Part shown: positions 10,905 to 18,606 of the stretch, one piece after another
Numbering within the stretch: position 1 is the stretch's first letter
Layout of the letters: each line of letters opens with the position of its first letter
Assembly: GCF_014204495.1 (NCBI RefSeq)
Contig: NZ_JACHLN010000002.1
Coordinates: 1,116,001-1,180,000, forward strand
DNA from: Sphingomonas kyeonggiensis
GTDB lineage: Bacteria > Pseudomonadota > Alphaproteobacteria > Sphingomonadales > Sphingomonadaceae
DNA: 64,000 bases
Direction: 5' to 3'
Program-made: the position numbers and the translations under genes
The notes under the pieces: model-generated
The model's database searches: none
What the model was told of the DNA's origin: nothing
Seen by the model: the letters and a program-made list of their open reading frames with translations, nothing else

Positions 10905-11576
10905 TCAGGCTGCCGGAGCCTCACCATCCGTCGGCATCGGACGCTTCTCGTAAACCTCGTCGACCAGGCCGAAAGCCTTGGCCTCGTCGGCCTCGAGGAA
11001 GGTGTCACGGTCCATCGCACGCTCGATCTCATCGAGCGACTTGCCCGTGTACTTCACGTACAGGTCGTTCATCCGGCGCTTGATGCGCAGGATTTCCTTG
11101 GCCTGGATCTCGATGTCCGACGCCATGCCCTGCGCACCGCCCGAGGGCTGATGGATCATGATGCGGGCATTGGTCAGCGCCACGCGCAGGCCCGGCTCAC
11201 CGGCTGCGAGCAGGAAGCTGCCCATCGACGCTGCCTGGCCGATGCAGACCGTGCCGACGCGCGGACGGATATACTGCATGGTGTCGTGGATCGCCATGCC
11301 GGCGGTCACCACGCCACCCGGCGAGTTGATGTACATCCAGATGTCCTTCTTCGGGTTCTCGGACTCGAGGAAAAGCAGCTGGGCAGTGATGAGCGAGGCC
11401 ATATGGTCCTCGACCGGGCCGGTCACGAAAACGATTCGCTCGCGCAGCAGGCGCGAATAGATGTCGAAGCTGCGCTCACCGCGGCTCGACTGCTCGATGA
11501 CGATGGGAACGAGACCGCCGGTGACGGGGTCGATGGTCATCTGACCGGAAAGCGGATGCATGGGTGAATGTCTCAT
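10905..11576 (-). CDS. clpP: ATP-dependent Clp protease proteolytic subunit ClpP
   Basis: This is a 223-residue serine peptidase that forms the tetradecameric degradation chamber. The catalytic triad is visible as Ser117 in GQAASMGS, His142 in MIHQPSGG and Asp191 in MDRD. YINSPGG (near 83-89) is the oxyanion strand. Two in-frame ATGs lie at residues 1 and 6, and neither has a strong ribosome site, so the exact start is open by five residues. The gene precedes clpX. Its promoter region is shared with the divergent glycosyltransferase-like gene at 11646. Confidence 0.98.
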   Translation of the reverse strand: MRHSPMHPLSGQMTIDPVTGGLVPIVIEQSSRGERSFDIYSRLLRERIVFVTGPVEDHMASLITAQLLFLESENPKKDIWMYINSPGGVVTAGMAIHDTMQYIRPRVGTVCIGQAASMGSFLLAAGEPGLRVALTNARIMIHQPSGGAQGMASDIEIQAKEILRIKRRMNDLYVKYTGKSLDEIERAMDRDTFLEADEAKAFGLVDEVYEKRPMPTDGEAPAA

Positions 11577-11645
11577 TATGTCTGTTTGCCCGCTGCAACA
11601 TCGGCGCTTGACGAGCGGAGTTCAAGCCTTGGTTATGGTTAGTCT

Positions 11646-13004
11646 GTGACAAGCGGGTTCGACACCGGCCAGGGGAGACACGGCATCAGCGGAGACGAAG
11701 CAGGAAGCGCGCGCGTGACGATGCGCGACGCGGCGATCTGGCTGGTGATCGCCGGGCTGGCGATCCGCCTCGCCTGGCTGGTGCTGGTGCGCGGCCTGTT
11801 CGCCCCGTTCGACCTGGGCGAGGCAAGCAGCGCGGTAACCGCGCTCGCCCGGACCGGCACGCTGGCCGATGCCTTCGGACCGGGCACCGGCCCGACCGCG
11901 CATCTGATGCCCACGACGATCGTCGGCGCCGCCGCGGTGGCGCGCGTGTTCGGCGATTCGGCGGCGGCCAGCCTGATCCTCAGCCTGTGGACCCTCGCCC
12001 TGCTCGGCGCGACCTGGCTGCTTGCCCGCAAGCTGTTCGAACGGGCCGGCTGGCAACCCGCCGCGCTGATCGGCGGGCTTGCACTGCTCTGCCTGCTGCC
12101 CGGCCATATCGTGCAGGAAGCCGCGGACTTCCGTGTCTGGGAAGGCGGGCTCGCCACGCTGCTCGCGCTCGCCAATCTCTGGCTGATCGTCACGCTGGAC
12201 CAGCGCGAGACGATCGCGAGCCAGCCGCTGCTGGTTGGCGCCGCGCTGTCGGCCGCGACCTTCTTCGTCAGCCCCACCACCGGACTGGCGGTCGATGCCT
12301 GCTGGGCGTGGCTCGCGCTGCGCCGCCTGCCCTTCCGCCGAACCCTCGCCTTCGCGGCGACCGCCGCGGCCGCGCTGGCGCTGGTCCTCGCGCCCTGGGT
12401 GCTGCGCAACGCGCAGGTGATGGGCAGCCCGATCCTGCTGCGCGACAATGTCGGGCTGGAAATGGCGCTGGCCAACTATCCCGGCGCGCTCGATCCCGCC
12501 GATCCGCTCGCCGAATCGCAGGCGCGGATGCAGGCGATCCACCCCAACGACAATGAAGCGACCCAGGCCCGGCTGCGCGCCGCCGGCGGCGAAGCCGCCT
12601 ATTCGCGCGCACTTGCCCGGGAAACCGGCGCCTGGATTCGCGCCAACCCGCTCGACTTCGCCCGGCTGGCGCTGCGGCACTATCGCCAATTCTACTTCCC
12701 CGATCGCTGGCAGGGCGCGCTGACCAACTGGGAGGCATTTCCCACGCCGCGGATCGACATGATCCGGCTGGTCGCCGCGCTGGGGCTGGCCGGCCTGCTC
12801 GTCGGCCTGATCCGGCGCCGGCGCTTCCACGGCCTGTTCGCGCTCTACATCGCGGTCGCCGGCCTGCCCTATGCGCTGGTCCAGCCCGTGCCCCGATACG
12901 CCTATGCCGTCTGGCCGCTGCTCGCCTTTCTTGCCGCCGGCCTGCTCGTCGGAATCTTCGCCCGCTTGCAGGCGCGGGGGCGCACACCCATGATGGCGCA
13001 ATGA
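11646..13004 (+). CDS. GT-C type membrane glycosyltransferase (ArnT/PMT-like)
   Basis: This 452-residue protein has about ten membrane helices. An early luminal loop contains an acidic motif (FDLGEASSAV), as in family 39/83 transferases that use polyprenyl-phosphate sugars. A C-terminal soluble segment (about 270-350) carries NDNEATQARLR and a Phe/Tyr-rich region. It probably moves a sugar onto a lipid or glycan at the outer face of the inner membrane; donor and acceptor are unknown. A start at the later ATG (11721), after GCGCGCGTG, is also possible. The stop overlaps the next gene by four bases. Confidence 0.7.
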   Translation: MTSGFDTGQGRHGISGDEAGSARVTMRDAAIWLVIAGLAIRLAWLVLVRGLFAPFDLGEASSAVTALARTGTLADAFGPGTGPTAHLMPTTIVGAAAVARVFGDSAAASLILSLWTLALLGATWLLARKLFERAGWQPAALIGGLALLCLLPGHIVQEAADFRVWEGGLATLLALANLWLIVTLDQRETIASQPLLVGAALSAATFFVSPTTGLAVDACWAWLALRRLPFRRTLAFAATAAAALALVLAPWVLRNAQVMGSPILLRDNVGLEMALANYPGALDPADPLAESQARMQAIHPNDNEATQARLRAAGGEAAYSRALARETGAWIRANPLDFARLALRHYRQFYFPDRWQGALTNWEAFPTPRIDMIRLVAALGLAGLLVGLIRRRRFHGLFALYIAVAGLPYALVQPVPRYAYAVWPLLAFLAAGLLVGIFARLQARGRTPMMAQ

Positions 13005-14035
13005 CGACGCACACGATCCTGGTCACCGGCGGCTCCGGCTTTGTGGGCAGCCATGTCATCCTCCAGCTGCTGGCGGCGGGGCACAATGTCCGCACCACCG
13101 TGCGCAACCTCGCCCGCGAGCCCCAGGTCCGCGCCACGCTCGAAAAGGCAGGTGCCGATACCAGCCGCCTAAGCTTCTTCGCCGCCGATCTGGAGAAGGA
13201 CGATGGCTGGGCCGAGGCCGTGGCCGGCTGCGACTATGTCCAGCACGTCGCCTCGCCCTTTCCGCAGAGCCAGCCCGAGGACGAACAGGAGCTGATCCGC
13301 CCGGCGGTGGACGGCACCCTCCGTGTCCTGCGCGCCGCCCATGCGGCGGGCGTGAAGCGCGCCGTCGTCACCTCCAGCTTCGCCGCGATCGGCTATGGCC
13401 ATGGCAACCGCTCCGGCGACTATAGCGAAGCGGACTGGACCGATGTGAACGGCCCCGCCGTCCAGCCCTATATGAAATCCAAGACGCTCGCCGAGCGTGC
13501 CGCCTGGGACTTTGTCGCGGCCGGGGGCAAGGGGCTGGAGCTGGCGGTGGTCAATCCGGTCGGCATCTTCGGCCCGGCGCTGAATGACGATCTCTCGACC
13601 TCGATCTGGCTGGTGAAGTCGATGATCGAAGGCAAGATGCCCGGCCTGCCCGACCTGTGGTTCGGCGTGGTCGATGTCCGCGACGTCGCGAGCCTGCAGA
13701 TCGAAGCGATGACCCATGCCGATGCTTCGGGCGAACGCTTCCTCGCAGTCGCCGGCCCGGCGATGTCGATTCCGCAGATGGCGGATGTGCTGCGCGCCAA
13801 CCTCGGCGCGGCTGGCGCCCGCATCACCCGCCGCCGGATCCCAAGCTGGCTGGTGCGGATCATGGCGATCTTCAACCCGATGGCCCGCGAGGCGGCACCG
13901 CGCCTCGGCATCCAGTCCAACGCCAGCAACGCCAAGGCGCGCAAGCTGCTCGGCTGGCAGCCGCGGAGCAACGAGGAGGCGATCCTGGCGTCCGCGAAGA
14001 GCCTGATCGAGCTGGGGTTGGTCCAGAACCAGTAA
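13001..14035 (+). CDS. NAD-dependent epimerase / dihydroflavonol-reductase-like SDR
   Basis: This is a 344-residue extended short-chain dehydrogenase. The Rossmann motif TGGSGFVGSHV lies near residues 9-19. SFAAIGYG carries the active-site Ser. The catalytic Tyr and Lys are in YMKSK (near 159-163). The sequence VVNPVGIFGP fits aldehyde/flavonoid-type reductases that act on 2-oxo or aldehyde groups. ATG overlaps the stop of the glycosyltransferase gene, so the two are translationally coupled. The substrate cannot be inferred. Confidence 0.85.
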   Translation: MTTHTILVTGGSGFVGSHVILQLLAAGHNVRTTVRNLAREPQVRATLEKAGADTSRLSFFAADLEKDDGWAEAVAGCDYVQHVASPFPQSQPEDEQELIRPAVDGTLRVLRAAHAAGVKRAVVTSSFAAIGYGHGNRSGDYSEADWTDVNGPAVQPYMKSKTLAERAAWDFVAAGGKGLELAVVNPVGIFGPALNDDLSTSIWLVKSMIEGKMPGLPDLWFGVVDVRDVASLQIEAMTHADASGERFLAVAGPAMSIPQMADVLRANLGAAGARITRRRIPSWLVRIMAIFNPMAREAAPRLGIQSNASNAKARKLLGWQPRSNEEAILASAKSLIELGLVQNQ

Positions 14036-14036
14036 C

Positions 14037-14116
14037 CGTCATCCCGGCGAAAGCCGGGATCTCATGCGGCTCCTTACCCGCCATCGCCTGAGATCCCGGC
14101 TTTCGCCGGGATGACG
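14037..14116. repeat. class A paired palindrome (REPIN-like)
   Basis: Inverted arms beginning CGTCATCCCGGCGAAAGC and ending in its complement form an approximately 80-base foldback between convergent genes. A second copy with the same arms and the same outer ends is at 29662. Confidence 0.85.
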
Positions 14117-14120
14117 GATG

Positions 14121-15047
14121 TTATTTCAGCGGCCCGGGCTGGGCGAGATAGGCCAGCCGCCGCACCTCGCGCCGTCCGCGCACCACCGTGTCCAGGATCA
14201 GTCCGGTGAACAGGTTGAGGAACGCCAGGATCATCAGCCCCGTCGCCAGGATCGCGGTGGGGAAGCGCGGCACCAGCCCGGTCTCGAACCAGGTGAAGGC
14301 CAGCGGAATGCTCATCCCGATCGCCAGCAGCGCGAACAGCGCGGCGATCCAGCCGAAGAACAGCATCGGCCGCTCGATCCGGTAGAGCACCGCGATCGTC
14401 TTCAGGATGCGCCAGCCGTCGCGATAGGTGTTGAGCTTCGATTCGGAGCCTTCGAGCCGGGCGAAATAGCGGGTCTCCACCTCCCCCACCGGCATCTTGA
14501 GCTCGAGCGCGTGCACGCTGATCTCGGTCTCGATCTCGAAACCGGCCGAGAGCACCGGGAAGCTCTTCACGAAGCGGCGCGAGAAGACGCGGTAGCCCGA
14601 GAAGATATCGGTGAAGCTGCGGCCGAACAGGCTGGCCAGGATGCCGGTCATCATCCGGTTGCCGAGCACGTGCCCGCGGCGATACGCCTCGGCCGCCTCG
14701 TGGACGCGGGTGCCGACGATCATGTCGAGCCCCTCTTCCGCCACCCGCGCGACCATCGCCGCCGCCGAGGCCGGGTCATAGGTCGCGTCGCCATCGGCCA
14801 TCACATAGATGTCGGCATCGACATCGGCGAACATCCGGCGGACGACATTGCCCTTGCCCTGCATCCGCTCGCTGCGCACCACCGCGCCCGCCGCCCGCGC
14901 GACTTCGATCGTGCGGTCGCGGCTGTTGTTGTCATAGACATAGATGGTCGCGTCCGGCAGCGCCTTGCGGAACCCCTCGATCGTCTGGGCGATCGCGGCT
15001 TCTTCATTGTAGCAGGGCAGGAGAACGGCGACTTTGGGCATGGTCAT
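14121..15047 (-). CDS. family 2 glycosyltransferase (DPM/polyisoprenyl-phosphate type)
   Basis: The 308-residue protein starts MTMPKVAVLLPCYNEEAAI. It has DNNSRDRT and the acidic MADGDATYDP motif expected of GT2 nucleotide-sugar binding. Two C-terminal membrane helices (about 225-290) follow, as in dolichyl-phosphate-type sugar transferases that load a sugar on a polyprenyl carrier. It could supply the GT-C enzyme at 11646, although that gene is on the other strand. The frame is open further upstream into a low-complexity region antisense to tig; the ATG at 15047 is chosen because it begins the conserved fold. Confidence 0.87.
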   Translation of the reverse strand: MTMPKVAVLLPCYNEEAAIAQTIEGFRKALPDATIYVYDNNSRDRTIEVARAAGAVVRSERMQGKGNVVRRMFADVDADIYVMADGDATYDPASAAAMVARVAEEGLDMIVGTRVHEAAEAYRRGHVLGNRMMTGILASLFGRSFTDIFSGYRVFSRRFVKSFPVLSAGFEIETEISVHALELKMPVGEVETRYFARLEGSESKLNTYRDGWRILKTIAVLYRIERPMLFFGWIAALFALLAIGMSIPLAFTWFETGLVPRFPTAILATGLMILAFLNLFTGLILDTVVRGRREVRRLAYLAQPGPLK

Positions 15048-15100
15048 GCGCCAGCCATAGGGCCGAAACGGCTGCGTTTCGACAGCAATCTGCGGCGCAA

Positions 15101-15137
15101 GAAAAAGGCCCCCGCTCCACCCGGGAGCGAGGGCCTG
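15101..15137 (-). terminator. intrinsic terminator of tig
   Basis: On the minus strand a GC-rich stem (AGGCCCTCGCTCC paired with GGAGCGGGGGCCT) is followed by TTTTTC, about 25 bases after the tig stop. This is a classic Rho-independent terminator. Confidence 0.85.
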
Positions 15138-15159
15138 AACTTTTCCGAAGCGGAAAGCC

Positions 15160-16749
15160 TTAGTCGGCCTTCTTCTTCGCCGGAGCCTTCTTGGCGGGCT
15201 TGGCTTCCGCCTCGCCCTCGGCAGCTTCGGCCTTCTTGGCCGGCGCCTTCTTGGCGCCCGGCTTCTTGGCCGGCTCGGCCTCGGCTTCAGCAGCCGGCTC
15301 GGCGTCGGCCTTCTTGGCCTTGGCCGGCTTCTTCTCGGCCTTCTCGCCTGCGTCAGCCTTCTTCGACTTGCGCGGCTTGTGGTTGTCGTGGTCGTGGGTG
15401 TGCGTGCCGGTGTCGAAACCGTCATCGCTCTCGATCGCGGCTTCCAGCTCCTCGCGAGTCACTTCGCGATCCGAGATCTCGGCCTTGTCGAACAGGAAGT
15501 CGACCACCTTGTCCTCGAACAGCGGCGCGCGCAGCTGGGCGGCGGCCATCGGCTCGTTGCGGACATACTGGTAGAAGCGCTCGCGATCGTTCGGGCTGTA
15601 CTGGGCAGCGGCCTGGGCGATCAGCTGGTTCATCTCGTTCGGGGTGACCTCGACGCCGTTGGCGGTGCCGATCTCCGACAGGAGAAGACCCAGGCGCACG
15701 CGGCGCTCGGCGATCTTCACATAGTCCTCGCGCTCGGCGTCCAGCTCGGCCTTGGCAGCGGCCGGATCGGCCTCATGCTCGGCTTCGTGCTGGAGCTGGT
15801 GCCAGATCTGGTCGAACTCGGCCTCAACCATCGAGGGCGGAACCTCGAAGTCATGGCCGGCGGCCAGCTGGTCGAGCAGCTTGCGCTTCATATAGGTGCG
15901 GGTCAGGCCACCCAGCTGCTGCTCGAGCTGGCCCTTGAGCAGGCCGGTGAGCTGCTCGAGGCTCTGCAGGCCGAGCGTCTTGGCGAAGTCGTCGTTGATC
16001 TCGGTCTCGCCGGCGGTCTTCACCGCGGTGATCTTGAGCGCGAACTGCGCCGGCTTGTCGGCCAGGTCGGCCACGCCGTAATCGGCCGGGAAGGTGACGT
16101 CGATCGTCTTCTCGTCGCCGGTCTTCACGCCGACGAGCTGGTCCTCGAAGCCCGGGATCAGGCGGCCGGTGCCGATCTCGACCGACATGCCCTCGCCGGT
16201 GCCGCCGTCAAAGGCGACGCCGTCGACGGTGCCGACAAAGTCCATGGTCACCTGGTCGCCGGTGGCGGCCTTGTGCTTGGCCGGAGCGTCGGTCCATGCC
16301 TTCTGCTGGCCGGCGAGCTGCTTGAGCTGCTCGTTCACCTCGTCGTCGCTGACCGGAACGGTCAGGCGCTCGAGCTTCAGGCCGTCGATCGAAGGAGTCG
16401 GAACGTCCGGAAGGACTTCCAGCTCGACCTTGATCTCGGCGTCGCCACCCGGCGCATACTCGCCTTCCAGGCTCACCGACGGCGACACGGCCGGGCGCAG
16501 CTTGTTGTCGGCGATCAGCTTCTGCACGCCTTCCTGGATCGAGCTGTTGAGCGCGTCCTGGGCAATCGCCTCGCCATGCATCTTGCGGATCAGGTTGGTC
16601 GGCACCTTGCCCGGGCGGAAGCCCGGCATGCGCACCTGCGGAGCAACCCGCTTGACCTCGGCATCGACCTTCTTGTCGATGTCCTTGGCAGTGATCTTGA
16701 GCGTGTAGGCGCGCTTCAGGCCCTCGTTCAACGTCTCGACAGTCTGCAT
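15160..16749 (-). CDS. tig: trigger factor, ribosome-associated chaperone
   Basis: This 529-residue chaperone binds the ribosome exit tunnel and shields nascent chains. The N-terminal ribosome-binding domain contains GFRPGKVP in place of GFRxGKxP. An FKBP-type prolyl isomerase domain (about 150-245) has VGTVDGVAFDGG and LIPGFEDQLVG. A helical C-terminal domain follows. After about residue 455 comes an unusual tail of roughly 70 residues, almost all Ala, Lys, Glu and Pro (repeats of PAKKAPAKK type), longer than in enteric trigger factor. The start at 16749 gives the standard MQTVETL; an upstream reading runs into the tRNA. It is preceded by tRNA-Leu. Confidence 0.97.
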   Translation of the reverse strand: MQTVETLNEGLKRAYTLKITAKDIDKKVDAEVKRVAPQVRMPGFRPGKVPTNLIRKMHGEAIAQDALNSSIQEGVQKLIADNKLRPAVSPSVSLEGEYAPGGDAEIKVELEVLPDVPTPSIDGLKLERLTVPVSDDEVNEQLKQLAGQQKAWTDAPAKHKAATGDQVTMDFVGTVDGVAFDGGTGEGMSVEIGTGRLIPGFEDQLVGVKTGDEKTIDVTFPADYGVADLADKPAQFALKITAVKTAGETEINDDFAKTLGLQSLEQLTGLLKGQLEQQLGGLTRTYMKRKLLDQLAAGHDFEVPPSMVEAEFDQIWHQLQHEAEHEADPAAAKAELDAEREDYVKIAERRVRLGLLLSEIGTANGVEVTPNEMNQLIAQAAAQYSPNDRERFYQYVRNEPMAAAQLRAPLFEDKVVDFLFDKAEISDREVTREELEAAIESDDGFDTGTHTHDHDNHKPRKSKKADAGEKAEKKPAKAKKADAEPAAEAEAEPAKKPGAKKAPAKKAEAAEGEAEAKPAKKAPAKKKAD

Positions 16750-16821
16750 TTTTCTCAGGCTTCCAAACTTCAAGAAAAGGAGTCGCGGCGTCCGGTGACG
16801 CGGGCAAACGAGCGGCGATGC

Positions 16822-16906
16822 TGGTGCGGGCGAAGGGACTCGAACCCCCACACCTTTCGATACCAGAACCTAAATCTGGCGCGTCTACCAGTTCCGCCAC
16901 GCCCGC
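16822..16906 (-). tRNA. tRNA-Leu (anticodon UAG)
   Basis: The 85 bases fold as a class II tRNA. The acceptor arm is GCGGGCG/CGCCCGC with an encoded ACCA end, and the D arm begins TGGCGGAACTGGTAGAC. The anticodon stem CCAGA/TCTGG encloses loop TTTAGGT with TAG at 34-36, followed by a variable arm and the TTCGAGT T-loop. It reads CUA and probably other CUN leucine codons. It lies 72 bases upstream of tig on the same strand and may be co-transcribed with it. Confidence 0.95.
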
Positions 16907-16930
16907 ACAGGGCACCGCCGGTCGGCGGGC

Positions 16931-16958
16931 TCTATAGCAGTCAGGGGCTTCATCGCAA
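16931..16958 (-). promoter_or_regulatory. candidate promoter for tRNA-Leu/tig
   Basis: On the minus strand TTGCGA (16958-16953) and TATAGA (16936-16931) are 16 bases apart, about 25 bases before the tRNA 5' end. Confidence 0.45.
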
Positions 16959-17018
16959 GGGCGCAAGAAACTTCATCGCGACACGAAGCGTTGGTCAGGC
17001 GAAACAAGGAGACCGAAC

Positions 17019-17198
17019 GTGCCCGTTGAGCCCCCTGTCCAGCCGACCGTGCCGCCCCCCGAGCAGCCGCCCGCGCCGCAGCCGGGCCAGCCGATCAGCC
17101 CGCCACCGGAACTCGATCCGCCGGCGCCGGATATCGACGTGCCCTCGCCCCAGCCGTCCACGCCGACCGTCCCGGCGCCGGGGCAGCCCATCGCTTAG
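17019..17198 (+). CDS. proline-rich small protein
   Basis: A GTG start after ACAAGGAGACCGAAC opens a 59-residue frame that is about 40 percent proline, with PPP, QP and PAP repeats (for example PPAPQPGQPISPPPEL). There is no signal peptide or membrane segment. The strong ribosome site and the tight spacing to the next gene, which also has an AAGGAGAGAG site, support real translation. The function is unknown; such sequences often act as flexible spacers or SH3-type ligands. Confidence 0.55.
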   Translation: MPVEPPVQPTVPPPEQPPAPQPGQPISPPPELDPPAPDIDVPSPQPSTPTVPAPGQPIA

Positions 17199-17214
17199 AA
17201 CAAGGAGAGAGAGG

Positions 17215-17403
17215 ATGAACGACAGCAACAGCAATCGTGACGACCCGCGCTCCGATCTCCAGCAGATCGTCGAGGCGCGCGCTGACGCCGTGAAGCGCGG
17301 CGAAGGCGGCGACGGCCATTCGCCGCTGGCGGATGCCGGAGCCCCGGACGGAGTCGGCGGCACCGCCGGTGACGTCAGGAACCAAGACGCGGACGCGCAG
17401 TAA
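17215..17403 (+). CDS. small acidic hydrophilic protein
   Basis: The 62-residue frame starts at an ATG after CAAGGAGAGAGAGG. It is rich in Asp, Gly, Asn and Ala (SNSNRDDPRSDLQQIVEAR, then GGDGHSPLADAG), with one predicted helix near residues 13-27 and a disordered tail. There is no recognised family. It follows the proline-rich ORF by 16 bases and ends 13 bases before the Crp-like gene, so the three probably form one unit. Confidence 0.6.
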   Translation: MNDSNSNRDDPRSDLQQIVEARADAVKRGEGGDGHSPLADAGAPDGVGGTAGDVRNQDADAQ

Positions 17404-17416
17404 CGCCCGGGCGCCC

Positions 17417-18136
17417 ATGATAGACAAGCACATGAAAAAGCTTCGGCTGCGCTGCGAAATCGGCGAGCCGGAGGAAGAAGCCCTGCGCGCTGCGCTGATC
17501 GGCCCGATCGACTTCCCTGCGGAAACCGTGGTGGTGCGTCGGGGCGAGCGGCTCAACAGCTCGATCCTGCTGCTCGACGGTCTGCTCGCGCGGTACAAGG
17601 ACCTGAGCGACGGCCAGCGCCAGATCACCCACATCCACGTGCCCGGCGATTTCGCCGACCTGCACGGCTATACGCTCGGCTATCTCGATCACAATGTGAT
17701 GACGCTGACGCCGTGCCGCCTCGCCCGCGCCCCGCACGTCCGCGTGCTCGAGCTGACCAACCGCTTCCCCAGCCTCACCCGCGCCTTCTGGTTCTCGACC
17801 AATCTCGACGCGAGCATCCACCGTGAATGGGAAGTGTCGCTGGGCCGGCGCAACGCGATCGAGCGCGCGGCGCACCTGCTGTGCGAGCTCCAGTCGCGCC
17901 TGCTCGTGGTCGGCGCGGCGGAAGGCAACAGCTTCCGCCTGCCGATCACCCAGAACCAGTTCGCCGAATGCCTGGGCCTGACCGGGGTCCATGTGAACCG
18001 CGTGCTGCGCGAGCTGCGCGAAGCCGGACTGGCCGATTTCCGCGGCGGCAAGGTAACCGTCCATGATCGGGGTGCGCTGGAAGGACTCGCCGAGTTCGAC
18101 GCGCTGTACCTCTATCTCGACAAGCCGGCGAACTGA
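17417..18136 (+). CDS. Crp/Fnr family transcriptional regulator
   Basis: This 239-residue regulator has an N-terminal cyclic-nucleotide-binding-type beta barrel (about 25-130, with ILLLDGLLARYKDLSDGQRQ and HVPGDFADLHG). A dimerisation helix follows, then a C-terminal winged helix with QNQFAECLGLTGVHVNRVLRELREAG (near 180-206). The cysteine cluster of oxygen-sensing FNR is absent and the arginine that binds cAMP phosphate is not obvious, so the signal is unknown. The fold resembles FixK/CooA-type alphaproteobacterial members. Starts at 17417 or 17432 are both possible. It converges with the ArsR gene across a small palindrome. Confidence 0.88.
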   Translation: MIDKHMKKLRLRCEIGEPEEEALRAALIGPIDFPAETVVVRRGERLNSSILLLDGLLARYKDLSDGQRQITHIHVPGDFADLHGYTLGYLDHNVMTLTPCRLARAPHVRVLELTNRFPSLTRAFWFSTNLDASIHREWEVSLGRRNAIERAAHLLCELQSRLLVVGAAEGNSFRLPITQNQFAECLGLTGVHVNRVLRELREAGLADFRGGKVTVHDRGALEGLAEFDALYLYLDKPAN

Positions 18137-18147
18137 TCGGAATCCAC

Positions 18148-18171
18148 GTTCCCCGGCCCATGCCGGGGAAC
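18148..18171. terminator. palindrome between convergent crp-like and arsR-like genes
   Basis: GTTCCCCGG-CCCATG-CCGGGGAAC is a perfect nine-pair stem, sharing its GTTCCCCGG end with the class C repeats. It could act as a bidirectional transcription end, though no T-run is present. Confidence 0.45.
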
Positions 18172-18190
18172 ACCTGGAGGCATGCCCCGT

Positions 18191-18517
18191 CTAGTCTTCG
18201 GCGGCGCCCTCGCCCCGCTTGCGCGCGATCTCGGCGCTTTCGCCCTTGAGCGGCTTCGACACCGGGCAGACTTCCTGAAGGTAGGAGTTGAGCGTGTTGG
18301 CCAGACTGTCCGGCACCAGCCGGTAATGCACATATTGGCCACGCTTCTCGCTGGTCACCAGCCCGGCATTCTCCAGCACCGCCAGATGCTGCGAAACCGC
18401 CGGCTTGGAAATCTCGAACCGCGCGGCAATCTCGCCCGCGGTCAGCTCCGCATGGCTGAGATAGGCGAGGATCTTGCGCCGAACGGTGGACGACAGGGCT
18501 TCGAAGACGCGTTGCAT
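18191..18517 (-). CDS. ArsR family winged-helix repressor
   Basis: This 108-residue protein is almost entirely the ArsR/SmtB DNA-binding domain: VFEALSSTVRRKILAYL, then recognition helix SKPAVSQHLAVLENAGLV (about 38-55), and the beta wing KRGQYVHYRLV. The metal-binding ELCVCDL motif of SmtB is absent. One cysteine, in CPVSKPLKGE near the C-terminus, is the only candidate sensor residue. It is transcribed away from the desaturase gene at 18607 across 89 bases containing several related half-sites, so it probably represses itself and the desaturase. Confidence 0.9.
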   Translation of the reverse strand: MQRVFEALSSTVRRKILAYLSHAELTAGEIAARFEISKPAVSQHLAVLENAGLVTSEKRGQYVHYRLVPDSLANTLNSYLQEVCPVSKPLKGESAEIARKRGEGAAED

Positions 18518-18525
18518 ATCGGACT

Positions 18526-18606
18526 ATTTAAGTGATTTCTTCATTGCTTTCCAGCCGAATCACGATATCGATTAGGCAGTGACTTAATTACCTAAAAGGT
18601 GATTCC
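18526..18606. promoter_or_regulatory. putative ArsR operator region between arsR-like gene and desaturase
   Basis: TTTAAGTGA (18527-18535) and TGACTTAA (18580-18587) form an imperfect inverted pair. AAGTGATTTC is echoed as AGGTGATTCC just before the desaturase ATG, and a central AATC-ACGATATC-GATT dyad lies between. The whole interval is AT-rich compared with its surroundings. Confidence 0.45.

Noticed and set aside
15379..17403. 674-codon open frame running antisense to tig, through tRNA-Leu
   Set aside because: It crosses a tRNA gene and two other ORFs; only its last 62 codons, with their own ribosome site, are kept.
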